From Paenibacillus senegalimassiliensis (lineage in GTDB: Bacteria > Bacillota > Bacilli > Paenibacillales > Paenibacillaceae), in NCBI RefSeq assembly GCF_001486585.1, contig NZ_LN909046.1, forward strand, positions 1,674,001-1,738,000: a DNA stretch of 64,000 nucleotides. The letters run 5' to 3'. Positions 29,134-36,786 of this stretch are shown one piece after another. Below the pieces are notes generated by a model. That model made no database searches, had not been told where the DNA came from, and worked only from the letters and a program-made list of their open reading frames with translations. Within the stretch, counting starts at the first letter, position 1. The number at the start of each line of letters is the position of its first letter. Both the position numbers and the translations under genes were made by a program.

Positions 29134-29984
29134 TTCTTAAGTCCTCTCGCCTGCCATACCGGAATGATGCTGTGCAGAATGTCCTGCTCCCGGCAGCTAG
29201 CCGGTTCTATTTGTTGTCCTGACAATTCCTCAATGAGCTGCAACAGTTGTATGGCTTCCGGCTGTGGCAGCCCGGCCTGTTGTAATAAATCGGAATGATC
29301 AAGAAACAAATTGCGAGTCGGCTCATGCCCAAGCAACCGTCCCTCATGAAGCAGCATCACCTCGTCCGAATACTCCGCTACATCCTCCATATGATGTGAA
29401 ATGAATACTACCGTATGCTGATTCCCCTGCTGCCAGGTACGGAGCATTTGCAATATGTCCACTCGGCTGGATGGGTCAAGTCCTGCGGTTGGCTCATCGA
29501 GAATCAGTAGCTTCGGGTCAGGTAGCAGCACAGACGCCAACGCGACACGCCGTTTCTGGCCCCCACTTAGCTGAAAAGGAGCCAATGACAGCAGCTCTTC
29601 ATCCAAGCCCACCAGCGGCAGCACCTTCTGAATGGCCTTCTCAATTTGTGGGGAAGACCAACCTTGCATACGAGGGGCAAAAGCAAGCTCCTTGTACACC
29701 GTTGTCTCAAAAATTTGATGCTCGGGATGTTGGAATACCAGACCGATCTCTGGCAGGACTGCCACCTGACCTCGGGAATCGCGGGGTAAAGGCTGTCCAT
29801 GAAGGGTGTAGGCTCCATCAAACGCAGGAATAAGCCCTTTCAGCAGATGGGCCAGGGTTGATTTACCGGCTCCACTGGCTCCGATCACGGAGATCCACTT
29901 TCCCTCCTGAAGGGTGCAGCTTATTTGCCGAAGAGCGGTCCGTCCAGCATAGCTCACGCTTACTTCGTCTAACAGGTATGCCAT
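29130..29984 (-). CDS. ecfA: ECF transporter ATPase subunit
   Basis: ABC ATPase of 284 residues. Walker A is GASGAGKST (about 36-44), the signature is LSGGQKRR and Walker B is LLILDEPTAGLD. The pairing with a second different EcfA just upstream is typical of EcfA/EcfA' heterodimers. Its start lies 16 bases inside the end of that gene, and its stop overlaps the EcfT start. It powers import through EcfT and an S component. Confidence 0.92.
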   Translation of the reverse strand: MAYLLDEVSVSYAGRTALRQISCTLQEGKWISVIGASGAGKSTLAHLLKGLIPAFDGAYTLHGQPLPRDSRGQVAVLPEIGLVFQHPEHQIFETTVYKELAFAPRMQGWSSPQIEKAIQKVLPLVGLDEELLSLAPFQLSGGQKRRVALASVLLPDPKLLILDEPTAGLDPSSRVDILQMLRTWQQGNQHTVVFISHHMEDVAEYSDEVMLLHEGRLLGHEPTRNLFLDHSDLLQQAGLPQPEAIQLLQLIEELSGQQIEPASCREQDILHSIIPVWQARGLKK

Positions 29985-30730
29985 TTCGCGCGAATCAGCT
30001 CCTTCCAGTCCGGAGTAAGGGGAGCGTCAACACCTAGCGCAAGTTGCATACGTGCGGCAAAGGGCGGCTGTAGCCCGTATTCGGCTAATGGAAGTGTCCG
30101 GAACGCCTCCGAAGGTAGCCCGTCATAGACAAGGTGCCCTTCGTGCAGGACCAGAACCCGCGGGGCATGCAGCGCTTCTTCCATGTGGTGAGTAATCTGC
30201 ACGAGAGTCACCCCTTGCCGGTGCAGTTCTCCAAGAATGGACATCATCTGCTGCCGACCCTGAGGGTCCAGCATGGAGGTGGCCTCGTCGAATATAATCA
30301 GTTGGGGCCTCATGGCAAGGACGGCGGCGATGGCTACCCGCTGCTTCTGGCCACCGGACAACTGGTCCGGTTGGGCCTGCCTGTATTCCTCCATCTGAAC
30401 GGCCCGCAAGACCTCATGCAAGCGCTGGTGCATCTCTTCCCGGGATAGTCCGATATTCTCCATGCCAAACACGATTTCATCTTCCACCGTCGTGGTGATG
30501 AATTGGTCATCCGGATTTTGAAAGACGATACCTGCCTGCATGTTCTCCCTATGGATGTGTCCCCGTCTAGGCAATTGCAACCCCGCCATCAGGAGAGCAA
30601 GCGTCGACTTGCCAGAGCCATTGCCGCCGATTATAGACACGAACTCGCCCGGCCGCAGCGTCAAGCTTACCTGTTCCAGAACCGGTTGCCCGGCCCGGTA
30701 AAAAAACTCTACCTGCTTAAGTGCAAGCAT
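29969..30730 (-). CDS. ecfA: ECF transporter ATPase subunit
   Basis: First of the two ABC ATPases, 253 residues. Walker A reads GGNGSGKST, the Q loop lies in VFQNPDDQF, the signature is LSGGQKQR, and Walker B is LIIFDEATSMLD. VFQNPDDQFITTTVEDE is characteristic of EcfA proteins. It starts on the stop codon of the reductase gene (TAATG). A dedicated EcfA/EcfA/EcfT set inside a bioY operon suggests a self-contained biotin importer. Confidence 0.92.
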   Translation of the reverse strand: MLALKQVEFFYRAGQPVLEQVSLTLRPGEFVSIIGGNGSGKSTLALLMAGLQLPRRGHIHRENMQAGIVFQNPDDQFITTTVEDEIVFGMENIGLSREEMHQRLHEVLRAVQMEEYRQAQPDQLSGGQKQRVAIAAVLAMRPQLIIFDEATSMLDPQGRQQMMSILGELHRQGVTLVQITHHMEEALHAPRVLVLHEGHLVYDGLPSEAFRTLPLAEYGLQPPFAARMQLALGVDAPLTPDWKELIRAKWHTC

Positions 30731-31560
30731 TATCCCTTACCCCCACTTCTCCAGCGCTCGAAAGCCAACACTGGATCATTCGTCGTCCATTGTTTGACCG
30801 GCTTCTGCCATAACGTCACCGTAGTACCGTTAACGCCAAAGATTTCACCGGTCAAATGATCGTCTGGCTGCTTCAGGAGCAGGTCGATGAAATCAGCTAC
30901 TTCCTCTGAACTTCCTACGTTCCAGAATTCAGGAAAGGGCTCATTACGAAGGGCATGCTTGGCCTGCAAGTGTTCAATCACGGGTCTCGTCATATCAGTC
31001 AGCGCGGCCGGAGCTACGCCATTCACCCGGATACGCTCCCCGCGCAGTTCCTCTGCCAGCGTCCAGACCATCCCCAGCATTCCCGCCTTGGCCGCACTAT
31101 AGTTCACTTGTCCCTTGGAACCTTGCAGCCCGGCCGTTGAAGTCATCAGCACGATATCGCCACCGCGCCCGGACATATAGGGGAGCACTCCCCGGATACA
31201 GTAGAAAGCACCGCTCAGATGCACATTCAACACCGATAGCCATTCCTCATCCGTCATCTGCTTGCATTTGCCGTCCTGCAAATGACCTGCATTATGAATG
31301 AGGACGTCAACCGGCCCCGCTTCTTCGGCAATAGCCTTCATCATCGCAGTCACCTGTGCGGCATCTGCTACATCGGCACAATAACCCAAGGCCTCCCCGC
31401 CTTGGGTATGTATCTCTTCTACAACTAGCTCAATAGCGGACGGCCTTAGGCCATTTACGGCTACAAGGTAGCCACTTCGGGCAAGCTGGAGGGCCAGACT
31501 GCGGCCAATTCCCCGAGTCGCACCGGTAATGAGAGCAATCCTCCGATCAGGTCTATTCAC
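30730..31560 (-). CDS. Short-chain dehydrogenase/reductase, 3-oxoacyl reductase (FabG) type
   Basis: NAD(P)H-dependent reductase of 276 residues. The cofactor loop is TGATRGIG (about 14-21), NAG is conserved at about 90, and the catalytic set includes Ser in MTSTAG and YSAAK (Tyr about 158, Lys about 162). The C-terminus is about 30 residues longer than FabG (after NGTTVTLWQ). In the operon it would reduce the 3-oxo thioester made by the thiolase homologue. The gene is three bases after the MaoC gene and overlaps EcfA. Confidence 0.88.
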   Translation of the reverse strand: MNRPDRRIALITGATRGIGRSLALQLARSGYLVAVNGLRPSAIELVVEEIHTQGGEALGYCADVADAAQVTAMMKAIAEEAGPVDVLIHNAGHLQDGKCKQMTDEEWLSVLNVHLSGAFYCIRGVLPYMSGRGGDIVLMTSTAGLQGSKGQVNYSAAKAGMLGMVWTLAEELRGERIRVNGVAPAALTDMTRPVIEHLQAKHALRNEPFPEFWNVGSSEEVADFIDLLLKQPDDHLTGEIFGVNGTTVTLWQKPVKQWTTNDPVLAFERWRSGGKG

Positions 31561-31563
31561 CGT

Positions 31564-31908
31564 TCAAGCCTCCCTCACTGTGAGATAACCCCGGGCTACG
31601 AGGTCGCCATTTTTTTCAGTCACCGTAATCTCAATTTCATCATTCACAGGAGCGTAGTCAAAACAAGCCACCGTATCCACAAGCAACGGGCGGATGAAAG
31701 TCATGCGAGAAGTTTTAATCCAGAAGGTGGGGTGCTGGCTTACATACAAGGAATGCGCCAAGCCCATAATATACATGCCGTGGGCGATCGGGCGCTCAAA
31801 GCCGGCTTGCTCCGCTGCATCAAGCTCAAGATGGATGGCAGACGTATCGCCAGAAGCGACCGCATATTGCCGCAGGGCTTCCTTCGTTATCTTCACTGCC
31901 TTATTCAT
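31564..31908 (-). CDS. MaoC-like hydratase/dehydratase, catalytic half
   Basis: Single hot-dog domain protein of 114 residues. It contains the hydratase-2 signature YAVASGDTSAIHLE followed by AGFERPIAHGM, with the catalytic Asp and His (about 20 and 25). It overlaps by eight bases with a second hot-dog gene upstream that lacks this signature. The arrangement matches the HadAB-type heterodimer in which one subunit is catalytic and the other binds the acyl chain. The expected reaction is dehydration of a 3-hydroxyacyl thioester. Confidence 0.83.
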   Translation of the reverse strand: MNKAVKITKEALRQYAVASGDTSAIHLELDAAEQAGFERPIAHGMYIMGLAHSLYVSQHPTFWIKTSRMTFIRPLLVDTVACFDYAPVNDEIEITVTEKNGDLVARGYLTVREA

Positions 31909-32287
31909 CTCCTGTCCCCTCTCTGGAAATTAACACCGTGTCCGCTGTCACGATTAACTCACCCTTACACCAGCATTCCAGCCGATGAGTATACAAGGTT
32001 AACGTACCGCTGCGGCCTGTTTTTGTCTCCCGTTTCATTAACGTCAACTCGCAAGCCAGTACATCTCCCGCCTTCAAAGGAGCCTCATAGTTAAAGGACT
32101 GCTGACCATGAATCAGCGCCTTCTCCTGAGCCAGCCACGGCACCTCATCAGTATGCCAGAAGGTGATTGGCATCGTTGGCGGGGCAATCAGGTGACCATC
32201 CCGCTTCTGCAAAGGAGCTTCCAGGCTATCCCCATAGGCCGTAATAGCTTTGGCTGTCAGATGATGGGGAAAAACAAGTCTTGTCAT
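31901..32287 (-). CDS. FAS1/MaoC N-terminal-type hot-dog protein, acyl-binding half of a dehydratase
   Basis: Protein of 128 residues resembling the non-catalytic hot-dog half (MaoC dehydratase N-terminal type) of two-subunit dehydratases. Supporting features are IAPPTMPITFWH near residue 35 and the QSFNYEAPLKAGDVL segment, typical of these subunits. No SGDxxxIH signature is present. It overlaps the thiolase gene by four bases and the catalytic MaoC gene by eight. I infer a HadA-like partner; the assignment rests on moderate similarity and context. Confidence 0.72.
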   Translation of the reverse strand: MTRLVFPHHLTAKAITAYGDSLEAPLQKRDGHLIAPPTMPITFWHTDEVPWLAQEKALIHGQQSFNYEAPLKAGDVLACELTLMKRETKTGRSGTLTLYTHRLECWCKGELIVTADTVLISREGTGDE

Positions 32288-33435
32288 AGAGCAGCCTCCA
32301 CCAGAGTTGCCATCCCCAATCCTCCGCCGACACCAAGCATGGCTACCCCACGCTTGTAGGGCTTGTATAGCATCTCTGCATACAGACGGGTCATGAGAAT
32401 CGCCCCCGATGCCCCATAGGGATGGCCCAAGGCCAGCGCCCCGCCAGCAAGATTCACTTTCTCCAGCGGAATCCGCAGTTCCTGCAAGGACCCTAGCACC
32501 TGAGCAGCAAAAGCTTCGTTGAACTCCACAACATCCAGATCATCCACGGTTAGCTGTTGCCTTTGCAGTAGACTGCGTAGCGCCGGGACGGGACCTAGTC
32601 CCAAATAGTGTGGGTCTACTCCCACCACCCTCGCATCTACAACACGCAATACCGGCTGCAGCTTCAGTTCGCGGCATTTCTCTGCCGACATGATGAGCAC
32701 AAGTGCTGCCCCGTCATTAATAGGACAGGCATTCCCGGCTGTGACCGTTCCTTCTTCGAGAAAAACAGGCCGGAGCTGTTGCAGCTTGTCCAGACTGGTA
32801 TCCACTCTGGGGCATTCGTCCTCGTGAATCCATCTGCCTCCGGCTTGGATCGGCACAATCTCTTGCTTGAATCGCCCCGACCGCTGAGACAGCACTGCCT
32901 TCTCATGGCTGCGCAGAGCATACAAATCCTGGGCCTCCCTGGTGATGCCGCAGGCATGAGCCACATTCTCCGCCGCTATTCCCATCTCCGGATCACCATA
33001 AGCAGCAGGGGTAAATGGTGCCCGTGTATACAGCTCGGGCACGCCCGCCAGCGCCTGCGGCTTGCGCATCCGCCATGGCGCCCGGCTCGTGCTCTCCACT
33101 CCTCCGGCCAAATAAATCTCACCGGCACCGCTTTGAATCAGCCGTGCCGCCATATGAATGGCCTCCAGGCCGGAGCCGCACTGGCGATCAATCGTAACGC
33201 CGGGGACGCTAACGGGAAGACCGGCCTCCAGAGCTGCAACCCGGGCGATATTTCCGCCCGGGCCAACCACATTGCCGATGATTACATCATCCACGGAGTC
33301 ATGCGCTAATCCCGTATCTGAACATAGCTGTCTGATGAGCGATGCCAGTAACGCTTCCGGCTCAAGCATGCTGAGCACTCCCCCCATACGTCCAATAGGG
33401 GTGCGCTTCGCCATAACGATGACCGCCTCTGTCAT
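32284..33435 (-). CDS. Thiolase family protein lacking the second catalytic cysteine (YhfS-like)
   Basis: Thiolase-fold protein of 383 residues. The nucleophile is present in DRQCGSG (Cys86), NEAFA is present, and His338 lies in GGALALGHPYGASG. At the C-terminal CxGGG motif the protein reads GVGGG, so the usual acid/base Cys is Gly368; the codon is GGT where TGT would give Cys. Without that residue ordinary acetyl-CoA thiolase chemistry would be impaired. In Bacillus subtilis a thiolase gene (yhfS) lies beside a bioY paralogue and an acyl-CoA ligase gene in a BirA-controlled cluster, and the same order is seen here. Its role in the operon could be condensation, cleavage or binding. Confidence 0.87.
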   Translation of the reverse strand: MTEAVIVMAKRTPIGRMGGVLSMLEPEALLASLIRQLCSDTGLAHDSVDDVIIGNVVGPGGNIARVAALEAGLPVSVPGVTIDRQCGSGLEAIHMAARLIQSGAGEIYLAGGVESTSRAPWRMRKPQALAGVPELYTRAPFTPAAYGDPEMGIAAENVAHACGITREAQDLYALRSHEKAVLSQRSGRFKQEIVPIQAGGRWIHEDECPRVDTSLDKLQQLRPVFLEEGTVTAGNACPINDGAALVLIMSAEKCRELKLQPVLRVVDARVVGVDPHYLGLGPVPALRSLLQRQQLTVDDLDVVEFNEAFAAQVLGSLQELRIPLEKVNLAGGALALGHPYGASGAILMTRLYAEMLYKPYKRGVAMLGVGGGLGMATLVEAAL

Positions 33436-34937
33436 AAGATGATTCCTCCTTCTATCGCCTCCATCATCTGCTGGCGAGCTACCTTGCCGCTGCTTGTATA
33501 GCAGAAACTGTCCACGCTAATAAGCTCCTTGGGGATTTTATAACTGGCTAACTTCTTAAGGCAATAGGACCTGATATCCTCCAAGGCCCACGGCGAGCCC
33601 TCACGCCATTGAATGATAGCCGTGACCTGTTCGCCCCAATGATCATCAGACTTGCCGAACACCATGACCTCCTGAATGGAAGAAATGTGCCGTAGCACCT
33701 GCTCCACTTCCTCCGGGAAGACCTTCAGGCCGCCTGTTTTAATCATGTTCTGGGAACGTCCCGCCAGATAGAGCGCACCATTACCGTCCATACATACATA
33801 ATCTCCGGTGCGAAGCCAGCCAGCCCGAAATACAGCCTCCGTCTCCTCGTTTAGCCCATAGTAACCGGCAAACATCATCGGACTCCGAACATAAAGTAAC
33901 GCCGCTGCCCCCGGTGATACTTCGCAGAAATCCTCATCGCGAATGGACACCTCTACACCCTTGAAGGGCTTGCCCAAGCAGCCTGGCTGCTGTTCCTCGC
34001 TCGTCACATCGGCATAGCTGATATAACTCGCCTCAGACGAACCGTAATATTCATAGAGTCTGGCTCCGGCAAAGCTCTCCCTGCATCGCTCTTTGGATTG
34101 TTCAGACCATAGCCCCCCCGAACTGATTAATGCTCCAATCGAGTACGGTTCATCCTTGGCCATCTGAATCAGCCCATCGATCATGGTCGGCACCACATAC
34201 AAGATCATCCCCGGAATGCCGCCGCACAGCTTCAGCACATCCGCTGCGACAAATTGCGTCTGCATATGGAAGGTCCCGCCGCTAACCAGGCACTGCATCA
34301 GAGCAAACAACGAGATGGAATGGGCCAAGGGCCCGGGAGCCATCACATCCTCCATACAATTCAATCCAAACGCTTCACCCGTAGCCTGAAAGCTCCGAAG
34401 CCATGAGCTATGCGTACGGGTATACCCCTTGGGCATCCCGGTTGTCCCTGAGGTGAAACCGATGAACAACAGTTCATTCACTGTCTCCATCGTGGATTCC
34501 GGCTCTTGAGCAGCCAACCATGCATCATAGCTTCCTGGCAGCTCAAGCTCATCGTCACCGGAGAAGGTAAGGCGCTCACAGCCACCTTCCTCCCACCCCT
34601 CGATTGAATTCAGTTCCCGATCACAAACCAGCACTTGGGGAGTACACTGCCGAATTACCTCAGCCACTTCGTCCGTACTCCATTTGGGATCAAGCACTAC
34701 CGGCACTCCCCCTGCACAAACGGCGCCTAGAAATACCTCAACGAATTCCACTCGATTCCTCGATAGAATCGCGACCTTATCGCCTGCAACAAAACCGCCA
34801 GACATCCGCAAGCCTACGGCCACCCTTTGCACCCGTTCCACGAGTTCGGAATACGTCAATATCCCCCGCGTGTGAGAAATAGCCACTTGACTCGGTTTCA
34901 CTTTGGCGTGACTTAATATAGGTAATAGTAAATTCAT
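33432..34937 (-). CDS. Acyl-CoA synthetase (AMP-forming ligase, YhfT-like)
   Basis: ANL-superfamily ligase of 501 residues that activates a carboxylic acid as acyl-AMP and then acyl-CoA. The P-loop-like motif is FTSGTTGMPKG (about 170-180), YYGSSEAS and LRTGDY follow, and the C-terminal catalytic Lys is in YTSSGKVARQ (about 485). It lies 18 bases after bioY and overlaps the thiolase gene by four bases. This order matches the yhfU-yhfT-yhfS cluster of Bacillus subtilis. The acid used is unknown; a dicarboxylate such as pimelate or glutarate is a hypothesis from the biotin context. Confidence 0.87.
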   Translation of the reverse strand: MNLLLPILSHAKVKPSQVAISHTRGILTYSELVERVQRVAVGLRMSGGFVAGDKVAILSRNRVEFVEVFLGAVCAGGVPVVLDPKWSTDEVAEVIRQCTPQVLVCDRELNSIEGWEEGGCERLTFSGDDELELPGSYDAWLAAQEPESTMETVNELLFIGFTSGTTGMPKGYTRTHSSWLRSFQATGEAFGLNCMEDVMAPGPLAHSISLFALMQCLVSGGTFHMQTQFVAADVLKLCGGIPGMILYVVPTMIDGLIQMAKDEPYSIGALISSGGLWSEQSKERCRESFAGARLYEYYGSSEASYISYADVTSEEQQPGCLGKPFKGVEVSIRDEDFCEVSPGAAALLYVRSPMMFAGYYGLNEETEAVFRAGWLRTGDYVCMDGNGALYLAGRSQNMIKTGGLKVFPEEVEQVLRHISSIQEVMVFGKSDDHWGEQVTAIIQWREGSPWALEDIRSYCLKKLASYKIPKELISVDSFCYTSSGKVARQQMMEAIEGGIIL

Positions 34938-34955
34938 GTTCCATCACTTCCAAAC

Positions 34956-35519
34956 TCAAGATGCTGAGCTATGTATTTTATCCTCAATGGGACTGACCGC
35001 TCTAAGCTGCATAGCAATCAGAGTTGCGGCTACAGCCTTGATCAAGTCGCCTGGGAGATACGCGGCTGCGCCGAGCATTCCTGCCCAGATCGATGTATTC
35101 GTAATCAGCGCCATCATAGGAGCGCCAATCAAATTTACCAGCAGGACGCCAAATACGATATGAATGAACAGCAGCTTCCACGTCTTCATGTTACGCCACA
35201 CTTTTTCCGTAGCCCAACCGATCGCATAAGCGGCGATAGGAAAGCTCAAAATATACCCGGCCGATGGACCGACCAGTGCAGCGAATCCCCCACGTCCACC
35301 AGACAATACCGGCAAGCCGATAGCCACCAGAACAATGAACAAGAGCAGGCTCATCGCCCCCGTTTTTTTACCCAAAAAAGACCCGGCCAGCATAACCCCC
35401 AGCGTCTGCGCCGTAATGGGAACAGGGATAAAGCCTAACGGAAGGGGCGGAAGCATGCCCAATACAGAAATAAATGCAGCTAGCAGCGAAGCATATACCA
35501 AATCTTTTGTCTTCATCAT
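34956..35519 (-). CDS. bioY: Biotin transporter substrate-binding protein BioY
   Basis: S component of an ECF importer, a 187-residue membrane protein that binds biotin. Family hallmarks are FIPVPITAQTLGVMLAG, GGRGGFAALVGPSAGYI and YLPGDLIK near the C-terminus. GGAGGATCA precedes the tandem ATG. It heads a ten-gene operon that ends at 27377 and includes its own EcfA, EcfA and EcfT. The promoter contains a BirA-type operator, so expression should be shut off when biotin is plentiful. Confidence 0.95.
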   Translation of the reverse strand: MMKTKDLVYASLLAAFISVLGMLPPLPLGFIPVPITAQTLGVMLAGSFLGKKTGAMSLLLFIVLVAIGLPVLSGGRGGFAALVGPSAGYILSFPIAAYAIGWATEKVWRNMKTWKLLFIHIVFGVLLVNLIGAPMMALITNTSIWAGMLGAAAYLPGDLIKAVAATLIAMQLRAVSPIEDKIHSSAS

Positions 35520-35553
35520 TGATCCTCCACCTATTGCGAAATGTATGCTTTGA

Positions 35554-35609
35554 ATTATATTTCGCCTCTCTCCAATTGTAAACCTATTTTTATCAAATTA
35601 GGTTAACAA
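35554..35609 (-). promoter_or_regulatory. bioY promoter overlapped by a BirA operator
   Basis: On the minus strand TTTACA (35577-35582) and TATAAT (35554-35559) are 17 bases apart. The dyad TTGTTAACC-N16-GGTTTACAA (35576-35609) matches the BirA operator consensus closely. One half-site contains the -35 element, so biotinyl-AMP-loaded BirA should block the promoter. The untranslated leader is about 30 bases. Confidence 0.9.
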
Positions 35610-35660
35610 TAGATTCATTGATGTACTTCTACTTGTTGCCCGCAAGGATAGAGTGATAGA

Positions 35661-36557
35661 ATGACCATTAAATACACGAAGGCGGGGCTGCAACCTATGG
35701 AACAAAAAGACCGCAAATTTATGGCTACCTATCGAATCGGCGAAGTCGCAAATATGCTGGGCATGCATCCCCAGACCATTCGCTATTACGACAAGGCTGG
35801 CATCGTACTGCCCGGCGAGAAGAATCATCGGAACGAACGGCTCTACGCGTCCTATGACGTATACATGATCATGATTCGCAAGCAGTATCAGAACATGGGC
35901 TTCTCCGTAGAAGAAACCGAGAAGATCTTCAACGAAGATGATATGAACGATTTGGCAAACAGCCTGGGCAGCAAGATCGCCGAGAATGAGAAGGAACTGC
36001 TGAGAAAGCAATACTGCCTGGAAGGCATGAAGCAGCTTCAGCAACTGGTTCAATCCATTCCTTTATTTTATAGAAAATGCTTCTACCGGGTCCGCCCTGC
36101 AAGGTGGCATCACCTGCATTTGCAGGAGGATATTTTGGAGAAGTCAAGCAACGGCACACTGGCCAGGAAAATCGCTATGGAGGCCATGCCGTTATGTCGG
36201 CATACCTTGGGCATCCGGCAGAGCGATATTGCAACCGGGGAGCAGCCAATCTCCACTTACTGTGACCTCACTTTGGAGCAGGAGTATGCTGAATTTTTTG
36301 GCTTTGACCAAATTTCTACAGCTTTTTTCGTCGAGTCGCAGCCTTGTATTTATACGATTTTCAAGGTGGATTCCTATGATTCCGTTAAATGGAGCTACCT
36401 CGATTACGTGGAAGAGTTCATGCAATTTAATCGGCTCGAGCTGAGTGGGGACGTGCAGCTTGCCACCATCGCTAATATCTTTGAAGAGACGGATAGCGCT
36501 AAGGAACGGTATCGTTATTTCGAAGCCTGGATTCCCTTTACGAACCAAATACAGTAA
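35661..36557 (+). CDS. MerR family transcriptional regulator
   Basis: Regulator of about 298 residues. The winged-helix DNA-binding domain (TYRIGEVANMLGMHPQTIRYYDKAGIVLP, about 24-55) is followed by a coiled-coil region and a C-terminal effector-binding-like domain (about 140-295). Starts at 35661 and 35697 are both possible; 35697 has GGCGGGG eight bases upstream. It is divergent from bioY. The gene downstream has a promoter with the 19-base spacer and dyad used by MerR activators, so that gene pair is the likely target. Confidence 0.88.
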   Translation: MTIKYTKAGLQPMEQKDRKFMATYRIGEVANMLGMHPQTIRYYDKAGIVLPGEKNHRNERLYASYDVYMIMIRKQYQNMGFSVEETEKIFNEDDMNDLANSLGSKIAENEKELLRKQYCLEGMKQLQQLVQSIPLFYRKCFYRVRPARWHHLHLQEDILEKSSNGTLARKIAMEAMPLCRHTLGIRQSDIATGEQPISTYCDLTLEQEYAEFFGFDQISTAFFVESQPCIYTIFKVDSYDSVKWSYLDYVEEFMQFNRLELSGDVQLATIANIFEETDSAKERYRYFEAWIPFTNQIQ

Positions 36558-36619
36558 CTGTACACTGGCTCGAATTCATGATGTATAAGCAACATAAAAC
36601 CCTTGAAACAAGGGAAAAT

Positions 36620-36663
36620 AAAGGATGGTTTGGGTTCTCGTGGAATCCAAATCATCCTTTTTT
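36620..36663 (+). terminator. Intrinsic terminator after the MerR gene
   Basis: AAAGGATGGTTTGG pairs with CCAAATCATCCTTT, with one G-T wobble and a 13-base loop, followed by six T residues. It isolates the MerR transcript from the downstream dehydrogenase gene. Confidence 0.85.
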
Positions 36664-36678
36664 CTTGGAAAGCCTGTA

Positions 36679-36709
36679 TTGACTGTACAGTAAGTGTAGC
36701 GAGTACACT
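36679..36709 (+). promoter_or_regulatory. MerR-type promoter with 19-base spacer
   Basis: TTGACT (36679-36684) and TACACT (36704-36709) are separated by 19 bases, the overlong spacing that MerR proteins correct by DNA distortion. An imperfect dyad TACAGTAAGTGTA (36686-36698) lies within the spacer. It drives the hydroxyacid dehydrogenase and carrier genes. Confidence 0.65.
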
Positions 36710-36786
36710 TCAATTGCTTGATACTTTTTTCACAAAGTTTCCCCGTGAGAAAATACGGCATGATATTACTGTAATGGAGGGTTCTT

